Below are positions 8,119 to 16,939 of a stretch of DNA of 64,000 bases, piece after piece. This DNA comes from Rifleibacterium sp035352635. Lineage in GTDB: Bacteria > Muiribacteriota > Ozemobacteria > Ozemobacterales > Ozemobacteraceae. The position numbers were made by a program, and so were the translations under genes. The notes beneath the pieces are model-generated. The model did no database searches and had not been told where the DNA came from. It saw nothing but the letters and a program-made list of their open reading frames with translations. The DNA is taken from NCBI GenBank assembly GCA_035352635.1, contig DAOPYA010000005.1:17351-81350 (forward strand). The letters are read 5' to 3'. The number at the start of each line of letters is the position of its first letter. Positions within the stretch are counted from its first letter, which is position 1.

Positions 8119-10578
8119 TCAGTCTTCATAAAGCAGAGTTTCAGTTGATGAAGCTGTATTTAAGACTTTTCTGGCCGGTGGTCGTCGTTCAAATACCGGC
8201 GGGTTATCGCTGGAAGCGTAGAAGAGTTCGAGGCGTTCATACCAGTGGCTATTGCTTTCGGGGTTAAGAATAAAGTCGAAAGTTCCGACGGCGCGGCACA
8301 CCTTGATAAAGTCGCTCAAAAAAGAGAACACCGCATTAGCCGAAGCTTCTTTGGCAACCAGAAAAGCATTTTGAGCATCGATCAGATCGAGAATATTGAC
8401 CGCACCCCTTGAATATGCACTCTGAACCAGGTCGAGAGTTTTAGCAGCAAATTCAGCGCGGGTCTGCGACAGCCCGATGCTCGAAAAAGAGGCGCGGGCG
8501 TCTTCCAGAGAGGCGCGGGTATTGAGTTCAAGGCGTTGCATCAGGTAACCACGGTCAGCCTCGAGTTTTTTCAGGCGGGCTTCAGCCTCTTTTATGGCAG
8601 CTTCGCGGTCGCCGCCTTCGAAAATCGGCAATGAAATGTTGAGAGCCACATGCCAGTCGTTTTTATCAGGAAAACTGAAAACGCTCTTGAAAGGAGCTGG
8701 CAGAGAAGGCTTGTCGGCGCCAATACCAGATTCACGAACGGTGCGGCTGAAATTGCCCTGCAAAGCGACAACCGGCTGACTGTTGCGTTTTTGCGCCGAG
8801 CGTCTCGACCTCGCCATGGCCTCGATACCTCGGCCAATCTGCTGAATCTCGGGTGAGAAGGCATAGGTGTCGGCAACAAGAAAATCCCTGAACACCTTGT
8901 AGCCCGACTGATTGTCGATGTATGGGGCGATTCGCTGAAAATCGAGAAAAAATACCTGCGAAAATATATCCGGGTCAGCGGTGGAAAATTCTTCTTCCTG
9001 GGCCGCGTTTAACAGCTGATTCAAGGCTAGTTCAGCTTTTTTGCACATGGCAGAAGCATCGACAACTGCCTGCCTGGCCCCGGCCATCTGGATTTCCCAG
9101 CGATAAACTTCAGCAGGGCCTGAAGTGCCAACCTGCTCACGAAATCTGGCAATTTCAAGATTTGCGCGGGTAACTTCAAGATTGTCGCGTTGAATGTTCT
9201 GCAGCGTTCTGGTTTTAAGAACATTCAGATAGGCTGTGGAAGCATCTCTGATAATATCGAGCATCAGGGCGCGTTCTTCTTCGCGGCGGGCATTCTGAAA
9301 CAGTTTCTGAACATCGATGTTGGCCCGGGCCTGCTCGCTGTAGAGCACGAACAAAAGGTCGGCGCCCAACTGGGTAGTGTAACGCGCCGGGGTCAACATG
9401 CTCTCGGCACGGTCTTCGTCGATAACCGTCTGACGACCGAAAACGCTCAACTTTGGTTCAAAGGCTGACTCAGCACGCTTAACCGTCTGGGCGCCCGCTG
9501 CTGTTTCCTGCTTTTTGGCCACGAGCTGAAGGTTTCGCAGCAGAGCCGTTTCGATCACTCTTGTAATCGACAACTGCTGGGCGCCGGCACCGCTATCGTC
9601 ATTGATAAGCGCCGCGTCGGTCATCTGTTCCCAGGTCGGAAAAACCCCGATTTCACGGGCAGTCTGCATGTTGATGGTCAGGCGCTCAGTGTGCGAAAAA
9701 TCAACCTGATAATCAGCAGGATTGTCGCCCATAAGCAGCCGCTGAAAGTTCAGAGCAATGCGCCTGGCGAGCTTCTGGGTGTCGATTTCCATGGCAATAC
9801 TACTCAAAACCCCACTTTCAACCGGCGCCCGACCCAGCATAGCCATACTTGGTATTTTCAGGGCATTAATTTTGCCGATCAACAGGCTCTGCTGTTCAGA
9901 AGGCATATCGAGAAGAGGAGCGAGATAAACCGCTTCAGCATCAGTCAACTGAGCGGCGACTTCAGACAGGTTGCTGACTGCCGGCACGACGACAAGCTCA
10001 ACATTTCGGGCTTTTGCCTGAACGGCAAGATGTGCAGCCAGATCTGGAATACCCTTCATCATAGATGGGCTGACCAGCAGATGAAGCCTCTTGAAGTTAC
10101 GAATCTCCTGAAAACGTTCAATATGCCGGCCAAGATCGATACCAAGGTCGATGTAGGCAAGATTTTCTATGCCGCTGCTGCCATTCTTGCGTGAGAGACC
10201 CTGCATGGCAGCATTGATGATGTGGGCAGCAAAAACTGGTTTTGCCAGCTTTTCATAGTGAGCAACCAGGTGCGAGGCAATAGGGCCAAGAGTCAGCACA
10301 GCGTCGACATCAGAAGACTTCAGCAGTTCGTCAATGGCTGCCTTGATGCTCTCGACCTGCCAGTTCCCATTCTTAACCATGCTTTCAGCAAAGATAACCT
10401 GGTCAGTATCGGGCACCAGCTTTTTGATTTCTGCATCCATAGCGTTCAAGAGAGTTCTGGTGTTATCAGTCAACCCGTCAGCAACGACCCCAACCCGGAT
10501 TTCTCTCGCAGAAAGCCCGGCTGCAAACATAAGTATCATCAGCACCAGCCCCAGAGTTTTAAACGGTAATCTAATCAT
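8119..10578 (-). CDS. ABC-type substrate-binding protein fused to a TolC-type outer-membrane channel
   Basis: 819 residues from the ATG at 10578, chosen because GGAGGAA sits 4 bases before it; an ATG nine codons upstream has no such site. Residues 1-24 are a signal peptide ending in GLSA. Residues about 25-300 resemble the ABC_sub_bind family of periplasmic binding proteins (REIRVGVVADGL at the start, ADAVLTLG-like strands, then LGRAPVESGVLSS). Residues about 335-780 are a TolC/OEP domain with two long coiled-coil repeats; the second ends with the typical YSRGAVNILDLIDAQN pattern. The two halves are normally separate proteins. The architecture suggests an outer-membrane channel with a built-in periplasmic ligand-binding module. 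No inner-membrane partner is adjacent. The domain calls are good; the role is inference. Confidence 0.82.
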   Translation of the reverse strand: MIRLPFKTLGLVLMILMFAAGLSAREIRVGVVADGLTDNTRTLLNAMDAEIKKLVPDTDQVIFAESMVKNGNWQVESIKAAIDELLKSSDVDAVLTLGPIASHLVAHYEKLAKPVFAAHIINAAMQGLSRKNGSSGIENLAYIDLGIDLGRHIERFQEIRNFKRLHLLVSPSMMKGIPDLAAHLAVQAKARNVELVVVPAVSNLSEVAAQLTDAEAVYLAPLLDMPSEQQSLLIGKINALKIPSMAMLGRAPVESGVLSSIAMEIDTQKLARRIALNFQRLLMGDNPADYQVDFSHTERLTINMQTAREIGVFPTWEQMTDAALINDDSGAGAQQLSITRVIETALLRNLQLVAKKQETAAGAQTVKRAESAFEPKLSVFGRQTVIDEDRAESMLTPARYTTQLGADLLFVLYSEQARANIDVQKLFQNARREEERALMLDIIRDASTAYLNVLKTRTLQNIQRDNLEVTRANLEIARFREQVGTSGPAEVYRWEIQMAGARQAVVDASAMCKKAELALNQLLNAAQEEEFSTADPDIFSQVFFLDFQRIAPYIDNQSGYKVFRDFLVADTYAFSPEIQQIGRGIEAMARSRRSAQKRNSQPVVALQGNFSRTVRESGIGADKPSLPAPFKSVFSFPDKNDWHVALNISLPIFEGGDREAAIKEAEARLKKLEADRGYLMQRLELNTRASLEDARASFSSIGLSQTRAEFAAKTLDLVQSAYSRGAVNILDLIDAQNAFLVAKEASANAVFSFLSDFIKVCRAVGTFDFILNPESNSHWYERLELFYASSDNPPVFERRPPARKVLNTASSTETLLYED

Positions 10579-10683
10579 AACTTCCTCCGAAAACAATTTT
10601 ACCAAGCTGCTCAGCCGTGGCAGACAAAGATATCAAGCCCTGAAAAAATAAATATCAGGACTACAGGTCGACGCTGAGTGAAA

Positions 10684-10731
10684 GCCACATAACAACGCAT
10701 CGGGTATTTCTCACCGATTCGACGACGTGGC
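10684..10731. other. Nested hairpin, possible structured RNA
   Basis: GCCAC (10684-10688) pairs with GTGGC (10727-10731), enclosing CG/CG and an inner stem ATCGG (10699-10703) with CCGAT (10714-10718) around a 10-base loop. If transcribed on the minus strand it would lie about 110 bases upstream of the TolC-fusion start, in its leader. It does not match any riboswitch consensus I recognise. Confidence 0.35.
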
Positions 10732-10900
10732 CATCGGTCGGGTCGCTCTTCAGCAAGAGGGATAAATATCTGCTTCAATTTTGCAGTTACCAGTCATTAA
10801 TAGTACAAAACCTCTCAACAATGCAAATATTAAAAGTTTTGAGCAGATTGCGGCAGAAGCAGGCAACATTTCAACAGGGGCAGTCGCAAAAAGTTTTGCC

Positions 10901-10930
10901 TTGACGTTGGCGGCAGCGGGGTAATATAAA
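10901..10930 (+). promoter_or_regulatory. Predicted sigma-70-type promoter of tex
   Basis: TTGACG at 10901-10906 is followed by TATAAA at 10925-10930 with an 18-base spacer, or TAATAT at 10922-10927 with 15. The tex ATG is about 30 bases downstream with a GAGGT site. Confidence 0.55.
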
Positions 10931-10958
10931 TCAGGCAGTTAACATGTGAGGTCAGATA

Positions 10959-13115
10959 ATGAACGACCAGTATTTTGCCAGAATCGCTGCCGAGCTTAAA
11001 ATCAACCCGTTACAGGTAATGTCAACCGTTCAACTGCTTGAAGAGGGCGGCACGATACCGTTTATCTCGCGCTATCGCAAAGAGCGCACCGGGTCACTCG
11101 ATGAAGTTGCCATCGGCAAGATCCGCGACCGCATGGAACAGTTTGCCGAATACGACAAAAGACGCGAGGCAATCGTTAAATCTCTGGCCGAACGCAACCT
11201 GCTCAGCGAAGAGCTTAATGGCAAAATTCACGCGACGACTACGCTTGCCGAGCTTGAAGATCTCTATCTGCCGTTCAGACCCAAAAAGCGCACCCGGGCA
11301 ATCATCGCCCGCGAAAAGGGTCTCGAACCTCTCGCCCTCGCCCTTATTGAGCAACAGCCTTCGTTCTCGCCAGAGCGCGAAGCCCTGGCCTACATCAGCG
11401 AGGAGAAAGGGGTAGCCACGGTTGAAGACGCACTGCAGGGCGCCCGGGATATCATTGCTGAAATGATCAGCGAAAACGCTGAGGTCAGAGCCGCGTTGCG
11501 AGAGTTATTCTCTCTTGAAGCAGTTCTTGTTGCTAAAGTTGTTAAAGAAAAAGAAGTCGAAGGCGCCAAATTTCGCGACTATTTCGACTGGCAGGAACCG
11601 GCCAGCAAAGCCGCCGGGCATCGTCTGCTCGCCGTCATGCGTGGCGAGAATGAAGGGTTTTTAAAAACAAGTATCTTGCCCGATGCAGAGAAAGCTGCCA
11701 AGCTGGTCAGCCGTTTTTTTCGCCGCGAATTCTGCCCAGCCTGGGAACATGTGCGGGAAGCGGCCGAAGACTCTTACAAGCGACTTCTCTCTTCGTCGAT
11801 AGAAAATGAGTATCGCAAGCAATTGCGTGAAAAGGCAGAAGAAGAAGCAATCAGGGTTTTCGCGGCCAACCTGCGTGAGTTACTCATGGCCCCGCCGCTT
11901 GGGCAAAAAGCAGTAATCGCTCTTGACCCTGGCTTTCGAACCGGCTGCAAGGTGGTTTGCCTTGACCAGCAGGGCAAACTTCTCGAGAATAATGTCATCT
12001 TCATTTCGCAATCAGAGCAGGCCCGTGAAGCTTCGGGCATTCTGATCAGGCAACTTATTGCCAGGCATAAAATAGAAGCAATCGCCATCGGCAATGGCAC
12101 CGCAAGTCGCGAAACCGAAGCATTCATAAAGTCTCTTAAACTGCCCGCCAGTATCACTCTGGTAATGGTTAACGAGAGTGGCGCTTCGGTTTATAGTGCG
12201 TCTGAAGTTGCCAGAACTGAGTTTCCAGATCACGACGTCACGGTTCGCGGTGCGGTTTCAATTGGCCGCCGCCTTATGGACCCGTTGGCCGAACTGGTCA
12301 AAATCGATGCCAAATCGATAGGAGTCGGTCAGTATCAGCATGATGTCGATCAGGGAAAACTTAAAAAGGGGCTGGACGATGTCGTAATGAGTTGTGTGAA
12401 CGGCGTTGGCGTTGAAGTAAATACTGCCAGCCCGCAGTTGCTCAGCTATGTAGCCGGCCTTGGCCCCCAGCTTGCTAAAAATATTACACTCTGGCGCGAA
12501 GAGAATGGCCCTTTCAAAAATCGCCGGCAGCTGCTGAAGGTGCCCAGACTTGGGCCAAAGGCTTTTGAACAGGCGGCCGGGTTTTTGCGGGTGCGCAACA
12601 GCGATAACCCGCTCGACCGCAGCGCGGTGCACCCCGAAAGTTACAAGATAGTCGAAAAAATGGCGCATGACCAGAACTGCAGTGTTGAAGAGTTATTAAA
12701 GAACCCGCAAGTTCGCAAGCAGATCAAATTAGCAGATTATGTCAGCGAAGAAGCTGGCCTTCCGACTCTCAACGACATCATACAGGAACTGGCTCGACCA
12801 GGTCTCGATCCGCGCGAAAAATTCGAAGCTTTTTCCTTCACCGAAGGGGTTAATGAGATCAAAGACCTGCAAGTTGGCATGACTCTGCCTGGCATCGTCA
12901 CCAACGTCACGCAGTTCGGCGCTTTTGTCGATATTGGCGTGCACCAGGATGGCCTGGTACATGTTAGCCAACTGTCTGATAAATTCGTCAAAGACCCGGC
13001 AACGCTGGTCAAGGTGCAGCAACGGGTCATGGTCAGGGTTCTCGAAGTTGATATTCAGCGCAAGCGCATCTCTTTGAGCATGAAAAGCGAGAAAAAGCCC
13101 GCCGAAAGATGGTAG
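10959..13115 (+). CDS. tex: Tex, S1-domain transcription accessory protein
   Basis: 718 residues, close to the usual Tex length of 720-780. The N-terminal Tex helical region includes IPFISRYRKERTG. A YqgF-like RNase H fold begins at ALDPGFRTGCK near residue 320. A double helix-hairpin-helix region lies around 480-560 (GVGVEVNTASPQLL). The C-terminal S1 RNA-binding domain is at about 640-710 (GIVTNVTQFGAFVDIGVHQDG). Tex binds nucleic acids and affects transcription of some genes. The start is set by a GAGGT site 8 bases upstream. It appears to be transcribed alone and converges with the YihY-type gene, whose stop lies 9 bases away. The identification is secure. Confidence 0.96.
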   Translation: MNDQYFARIAAELKINPLQVMSTVQLLEEGGTIPFISRYRKERTGSLDEVAIGKIRDRMEQFAEYDKRREAIVKSLAERNLLSEELNGKIHATTTLAELEDLYLPFRPKKRTRAIIAREKGLEPLALALIEQQPSFSPEREALAYISEEKGVATVEDALQGARDIIAEMISENAEVRAALRELFSLEAVLVAKVVKEKEVEGAKFRDYFDWQEPASKAAGHRLLAVMRGENEGFLKTSILPDAEKAAKLVSRFFRREFCPAWEHVREAAEDSYKRLLSSSIENEYRKQLREKAEEEAIRVFAANLRELLMAPPLGQKAVIALDPGFRTGCKVVCLDQQGKLLENNVIFISQSEQAREASGILIRQLIARHKIEAIAIGNGTASRETEAFIKSLKLPASITLVMVNESGASVYSASEVARTEFPDHDVTVRGAVSIGRRLMDPLAELVKIDAKSIGVGQYQHDVDQGKLKKGLDDVVMSCVNGVGVEVNTASPQLLSYVAGLGPQLAKNITLWREENGPFKNRRQLLKVPRLGPKAFEQAAGFLRVRNSDNPLDRSAVHPESYKIVEKMAHDQNCSVEELLKNPQVRKQIKLADYVSEEAGLPTLNDIIQELARPGLDPREKFEAFSFTEGVNEIKDLQVGMTLPGIVTNVTQFGAFVDIGVHQDGLVHVSQLSDKFVKDPATLVKVQQRVMVRVLEVDIQRKRISLSMKSEKKPAERW

Positions 13116-13124
13116 CCCGAAAAT

Positions 13125-14012
13125 TCAGGGTAGCTCGGCCGAAGGCAAAGCGTCTGCCGCCTGTTTTTCAGGGGCAGCAGCCTCTGCCGGTCTGAAAAAC
13201 ATGGCGAAACCGGCGCTCACATGGCCGCCAATCAGAATTATGCATGATGAAAGATATGTCCAGAGCATGAAGGCGACCACCGCGCCCAGCGAACCATAAA
13301 TGAGGCTGTAGCTGTCGGTTCCGAATGAGAGATACCAGACAAAACCGCCCCTGGTAATCTGCAGGGCTATAAATGAAAAAATGGTTCCGATCACTGACTC
13401 TCGCCAGAGAACCTTTACCGATGGAATGTATTTATAAAGCAGCAGCAGCAGACCAAACAACGTGGTCATCGGCAGGTAGTCGAGCAGAAAGTGATGTAGT
13501 CTGGTCATATCGGCAAATACCGGCCCGAGGTATTCTGGAAACAGGCGCGGCAGAACATCTAGAAGGGTATTGATTATGAGGGTCAGAATGAGAAAAATCA
13601 CCATGATGCCGATCATCATCAGGCCAATCAGGCGGTCAATGAGAAAATGCCTGATTTCAGCTGAAGTCCAGGCCATGTTGATATTCTGGGCAAACCCGGC
13701 AAACACGAGGGTGGCAGACCAGAGCAGCACGGCAGTGCCGGCCAGACCGACGGCGCCGCTGGCGTTGATCAGGTGCTGAATGTTGCCGACAACGATTGTT
13801 TCTGAGCCGGGCAGGTATTCTTCAACAAATTTAAGAATCTGGCCCTGCACTTCGGCACTTTGCAGAAAAGAGGAGTTGAAGGCAATAAGAAAAAGAATCA
13901 ACGGGAAAAAGGAAAGAATGGCATAATAGGCAATGGCGGCTGCCGCTTCGGTCACTCGGGCAGCACAAACCCGGTCAAAAATATGTATAAAAAAATTCAG
14001 CAGGGTCCGCAT
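13125..14012 (-). CDS. YihY/BrkB-family inner-membrane protein
   Basis: 295 residues with about six hydrophobic segments. The N-terminus has AAAIAYYAILSFFPLILFLIA, the hallmark of the YihY/BrkB family (formerly labelled RNase BN). Further family features are FVWYLSFGTDSYSLIYGSLGAV near residue 225 and a final segment that ends in a GHVSAGF-like loop. The C-terminal tail is short, polar and Ala/Glu-rich. The biochemical role of the family is not settled. It faces tex tail to tail and is divergent from the pullulanase gene, with 167 bases between. Confidence 0.88.
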   Translation of the reverse strand: MRTLLNFFIHIFDRVCAARVTEAAAAIAYYAILSFFPLILFLIAFNSSFLQSAEVQGQILKFVEEYLPGSETIVVGNIQHLINASGAVGLAGTAVLLWSATLVFAGFAQNINMAWTSAEIRHFLIDRLIGLMMIGIMVIFLILTLIINTLLDVLPRLFPEYLGPVFADMTRLHHFLLDYLPMTTLFGLLLLLYKYIPSVKVLWRESVIGTIFSFIALQITRGGFVWYLSFGTDSYSLIYGSLGAVVAFMLWTYLSSCIILIGGHVSAGFAMFFRPAEAAAPEKQAADALPSAELP

Positions 14013-14113
14013 GGCATTAAGTTATGTCTCATTTGCAGCATTACTAACATATTTAAGCAGACATGGCAATTAAACAAATTCAAAGATCGCGCCTGAGGTT
14101 CGCGGTGATTATT

Positions 14114-14143
14114 TTGCAAATCGGCATCAGAAAGAGTTATTAT
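14114..14143 (+). promoter_or_regulatory. Predicted promoter of the pullulanase gene
   Basis: TTGCAA (14114-14119) and TATTAT (14138-14143) are separated by 18 bases, or TTATTA by 17. The ATG is at 14180, leaving a short leader with a GGTAGTAA stretch before it. Confidence 0.45.
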
Positions 14144-14179
14144 GATGCTCGAATCAGTTAATCAAAGGTAGTAACCGCC

Positions 14180-16939
14180 ATGAACATATTTTTGCGCCTG
14201 ATAAAAAAGCTTGCCACAGCCGCTGCTGTTTTTTGCCTGACCACGTCGATTACCGCCGCAGCTGAACCTGCCAGCGAACCGCCACTGCCTGGCACATTGC
14301 GCATTCATTATCACCGCAACGACGGCAACTATAAAGATTTCGGGTTATGGTTATGGGATGAAGTCAAAACGCCTTCGACCGACTGGCCGAAGGGTGGCAC
14401 TGCCTTCACCGGAAGAGACAAAGATGGCGCTTTTGCCGACATCGAATTGCTTGAGAATGCCGCGCAGGTCGGCTTTCTGATTCTTAATACCAGCACCGGC
14501 GACAAAGAAGCCGGCAGTAAAACCCTGCATGTTGCTGAGCGCAGCGAAGTCTGGGTCACCGAAAACGATGACAACGTTTATGATTCACCCGAATTCAAGC
14601 TGAAGCTTGAATTAAGCCGAGCCGAGGTTGTTTCATCAGGCAAACTGATGCTGTCGTTCAACTCGGTTGCCGGCTTAGATCTGCCCACTCTGCAACAGGG
14701 GGTTGCCATCAAGGATCGCTCAGGCAAAGCTGTTGATTTGATTGCCGCCCAGGTTATCGGCAACAAAATTCAGGTAACCGCTGCTTTTACAGCAGACAAA
14801 GCACCATTGAGCGTCTCCTTCGCCGGAAAAACCCTCTGGGCTTCTCTTGACTGGCGGCTGATCGACCAGCTCTATGGCTGCGACGATACCGAACTTGGCT
14901 GCCGATTAAGCGGCAATCAGGCCGTCTTCAAGCTTTGGGCGCCGCTGGCCAGCCAGGCCAGAGTGCTTGTATTTGCCGGTTCAGATCAGACGAAAATGCT
15001 GAAGCAGATTGATATGCAGCGCGGTCATCAGGGCCTCTGGCAGGCAAGCATAACAGAGGGCGAGAATCCGGAAATCGACAAGCTCGAAGGCTGTTTCTAT
15101 CAATATGAAGTTACCAACCCCGGGCAGCCGGCCAAAAGGGTTCTCGACCCCTACGCCCGGTCGATGGCACCGGTCACCATGGATGCTGCCGGGCAATCGG
15201 CAGGCAGCAGCGGCGATTTTGTGGGCAAAGGCGCTATTGTGGCACCCGAAAAATATGGCCCGGCGCTCTCGCACCCGGTGATAGATGGTTACAAGAAGCG
15301 CGAAGATGCAGTTATTTATGAGGTTCACATCAGAGATTTTACTTCTGACCCGGCAATCGAAAAGAGCCTTAATCATCGCTGGGGCAGCTTTGGCGCCTTC
15401 ATTGACAAGCTTCCCTATATCAAAGCCATGGGGGTAACGCACATTCAGCTGCTGCCGGTCATGGCCTGGTATTTTGGCGACGAAACGAAAATGGGTGAGC
15501 GCGAACTCGAGTATCGGGCCAAAAACAACAACTACAACTGGGGTTATGACCCACAGAACTACTTTTCACCTGATGGCGCTTTCTCTGAAAGGCCAGAAGA
15601 CCCGACAGCCCGCCTTACCGAGTTTAAAACTCTTGTTAATGCGATTCACGAGGCTGGCATGGGGGTGGTGCTTGATGTCGTTTATACCCACATGGCCAAA
15701 GCCAGCTTTTTGAATGATATTGTTCCTGATTACTACTTTTTTAAAGACGTAAAGGGCAACTTTCTCGGAGACTTTGGCAACAATCTGGCTACCAACCGCA
15801 AAATGGCGGCCCGGCTGCTGCACGATTCGGTCGAATACTGGTTTCGTGAATTCAAAATCGACGGCATGCGCTTCGACATGATGGGCGACGCAACGGCTGA
15901 AGCGATTCAAGCAGCTTTTAACAAGGCAGCGGCCATTAATCCACAGGCTTTGTTCACCGGCGAGGGCTGGCGAACTTTCAAGGGGCATCTCGAAGACCCC
16001 GCTCTGGCTGGCAAGGGCGCCGACCAGGGCTGGATGGACAAAACTGACAGCGTCGGAGTCTTCAGTGATGAATTTCGTAACGAGCTCAAATCTGGTTTCG
16101 GCTGCGAGGGCGACCCGATGTTTCTTACCGGTGGGGCACGCAATATTGACCGACTTTTCAGCAACATCAAAGCCCAGCCGGGCAACACCCCGGCTGATGC
16201 CCCCGGCGACATGGTTCAATACATCGAAGCACACGATAACCTGCCGCTTTACGATGTCATCGCGCAGTCAATAAAAAAAGATCCGGAAATTCAGGTTAAC
16301 AATGAGGAAATTCACCGACGCATCAGGCTTGGGAATGCTATTTTACTGACTTCGCAGGGCACCATCATGCTGCACGCCGGCCAGGAATACGGCCGCAGCA
16401 AGCAGTGGCTGGCTGAAAGCACCCCTGAACAGAAGTTTCACTTTTTCACCGATGCGGCCGGAAAGCCTTTCAAACACCCATATTTCATTCATGATTCTTA
16501 TGATTCTTCTGATGCAATCAATAAATTCGACTGGGCCAGGGCAACTGATGCGGCAAAATATGCAGTTAATCAGGTAACTGTCGAATACACCCGCGGCCTG
16601 ATCGCCCTACGCAGGTCATCTGACGCCTTCAGGCTTGGCAATAAAGCTCTGGTTGACAGCAATGTCTGTCGCATTGATGCCCCCGAAATCAAAGAAAGCG
16701 ACCTGCTGATTGCCTACAGCTGCAAATCGTCTGATGGGGTGACTTTTTTTGTTTTTGTCAACGCTGACAGCGTTACAAGAGCTATTACCACTGGCATCGA
16801 TCTGCAAAAGACCGACTGCCTGGTCGACCGAGATCGGGCAGGCATAGCGCCAATCAGCGTGCCGGCCGGCATCAGCATTAAGGGTTCAGTGGTGACTCTT
16901 GAGCCGCTAATCGCAGCGGTATTTCGCAGCAGACCTTAA
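14180..16939 (+). CDS. pulA: Secreted type I pullulanase-like glycoside hydrolase (GH13)
   Basis: 919 residues. A signal peptide covers about 1-28. A CBM41/PUD-like starch-binding module follows (LRIHYHRNDGNYKDFGLWLWDE). A middle beta-sandwich CBM48-type domain precedes the GH13 barrel. The pullulanase signature YNWGYDP is near residue 452. The catalytic nucleophile Asp is in GMRFDMMGD near 563, the acid/base Glu in GEGWR near 594, and the transition-state Asp in EAHDNL near 685. The enzyme would cleave alpha-1,6 branches of pullulan, starch or glycogen in the periplasm or outside the cell. Its stop overlaps the end of the converging HDOD gene by 4 bases. Domain order and motifs make the family call firm; strict pullulan specificity is inferred. 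Confidence 0.92.
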   Translation: MNIFLRLIKKLATAAAVFCLTTSITAAAEPASEPPLPGTLRIHYHRNDGNYKDFGLWLWDEVKTPSTDWPKGGTAFTGRDKDGAFADIELLENAAQVGFLILNTSTGDKEAGSKTLHVAERSEVWVTENDDNVYDSPEFKLKLELSRAEVVSSGKLMLSFNSVAGLDLPTLQQGVAIKDRSGKAVDLIAAQVIGNKIQVTAAFTADKAPLSVSFAGKTLWASLDWRLIDQLYGCDDTELGCRLSGNQAVFKLWAPLASQARVLVFAGSDQTKMLKQIDMQRGHQGLWQASITEGENPEIDKLEGCFYQYEVTNPGQPAKRVLDPYARSMAPVTMDAAGQSAGSSGDFVGKGAIVAPEKYGPALSHPVIDGYKKREDAVIYEVHIRDFTSDPAIEKSLNHRWGSFGAFIDKLPYIKAMGVTHIQLLPVMAWYFGDETKMGERELEYRAKNNNYNWGYDPQNYFSPDGAFSERPEDPTARLTEFKTLVNAIHEAGMGVVLDVVYTHMAKASFLNDIVPDYYFFKDVKGNFLGDFGNNLATNRKMAARLLHDSVEYWFREFKIDGMRFDMMGDATAEAIQAAFNKAAAINPQALFTGEGWRTFKGHLEDPALAGKGADQGWMDKTDSVGVFSDEFRNELKSGFGCEGDPMFLTGGARNIDRLFSNIKAQPGNTPADAPGDMVQYIEAHDNLPLYDVIAQSIKKDPEIQVNNEEIHRRIRLGNAILLTSQGTIMLHAGQEYGRSKQWLAESTPEQKFHFFTDAAGKPFKHPYFIHDSYDSSDAINKFDWARATDAAKYAVNQVTVEYTRGLIALRRSSDAFRLGNKALVDSNVCRIDAPEIKESDLLIAYSCKSSDGVTFFVFVNADSVTRAITTGIDLQKTDCLVDRDRAGIAPISVPAGISIKGSVVTLEPLIAAVFRSRP

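Larger units (their letters stand above)
10579..10958. other. 380-base intergenic region, divergent promoters and a structured element
   Basis: This lies between the divergently transcribed TolC-fusion gene (-) and tex (+). It holds the tex promoter and a nested hairpin (entered separately). A frame on the + strand stays open from 10644 to 10904, but it has no start codon near its beginning and crosses the hairpin, so it is not called a gene. Confidence 0.5.

Noticed and set aside
10644..10904. Open frame of 87 codons on the + strand upstream of tex
   Set aside because: No start codon near its beginning, no ribosome site, and it crosses the hairpin and the tex promoter.
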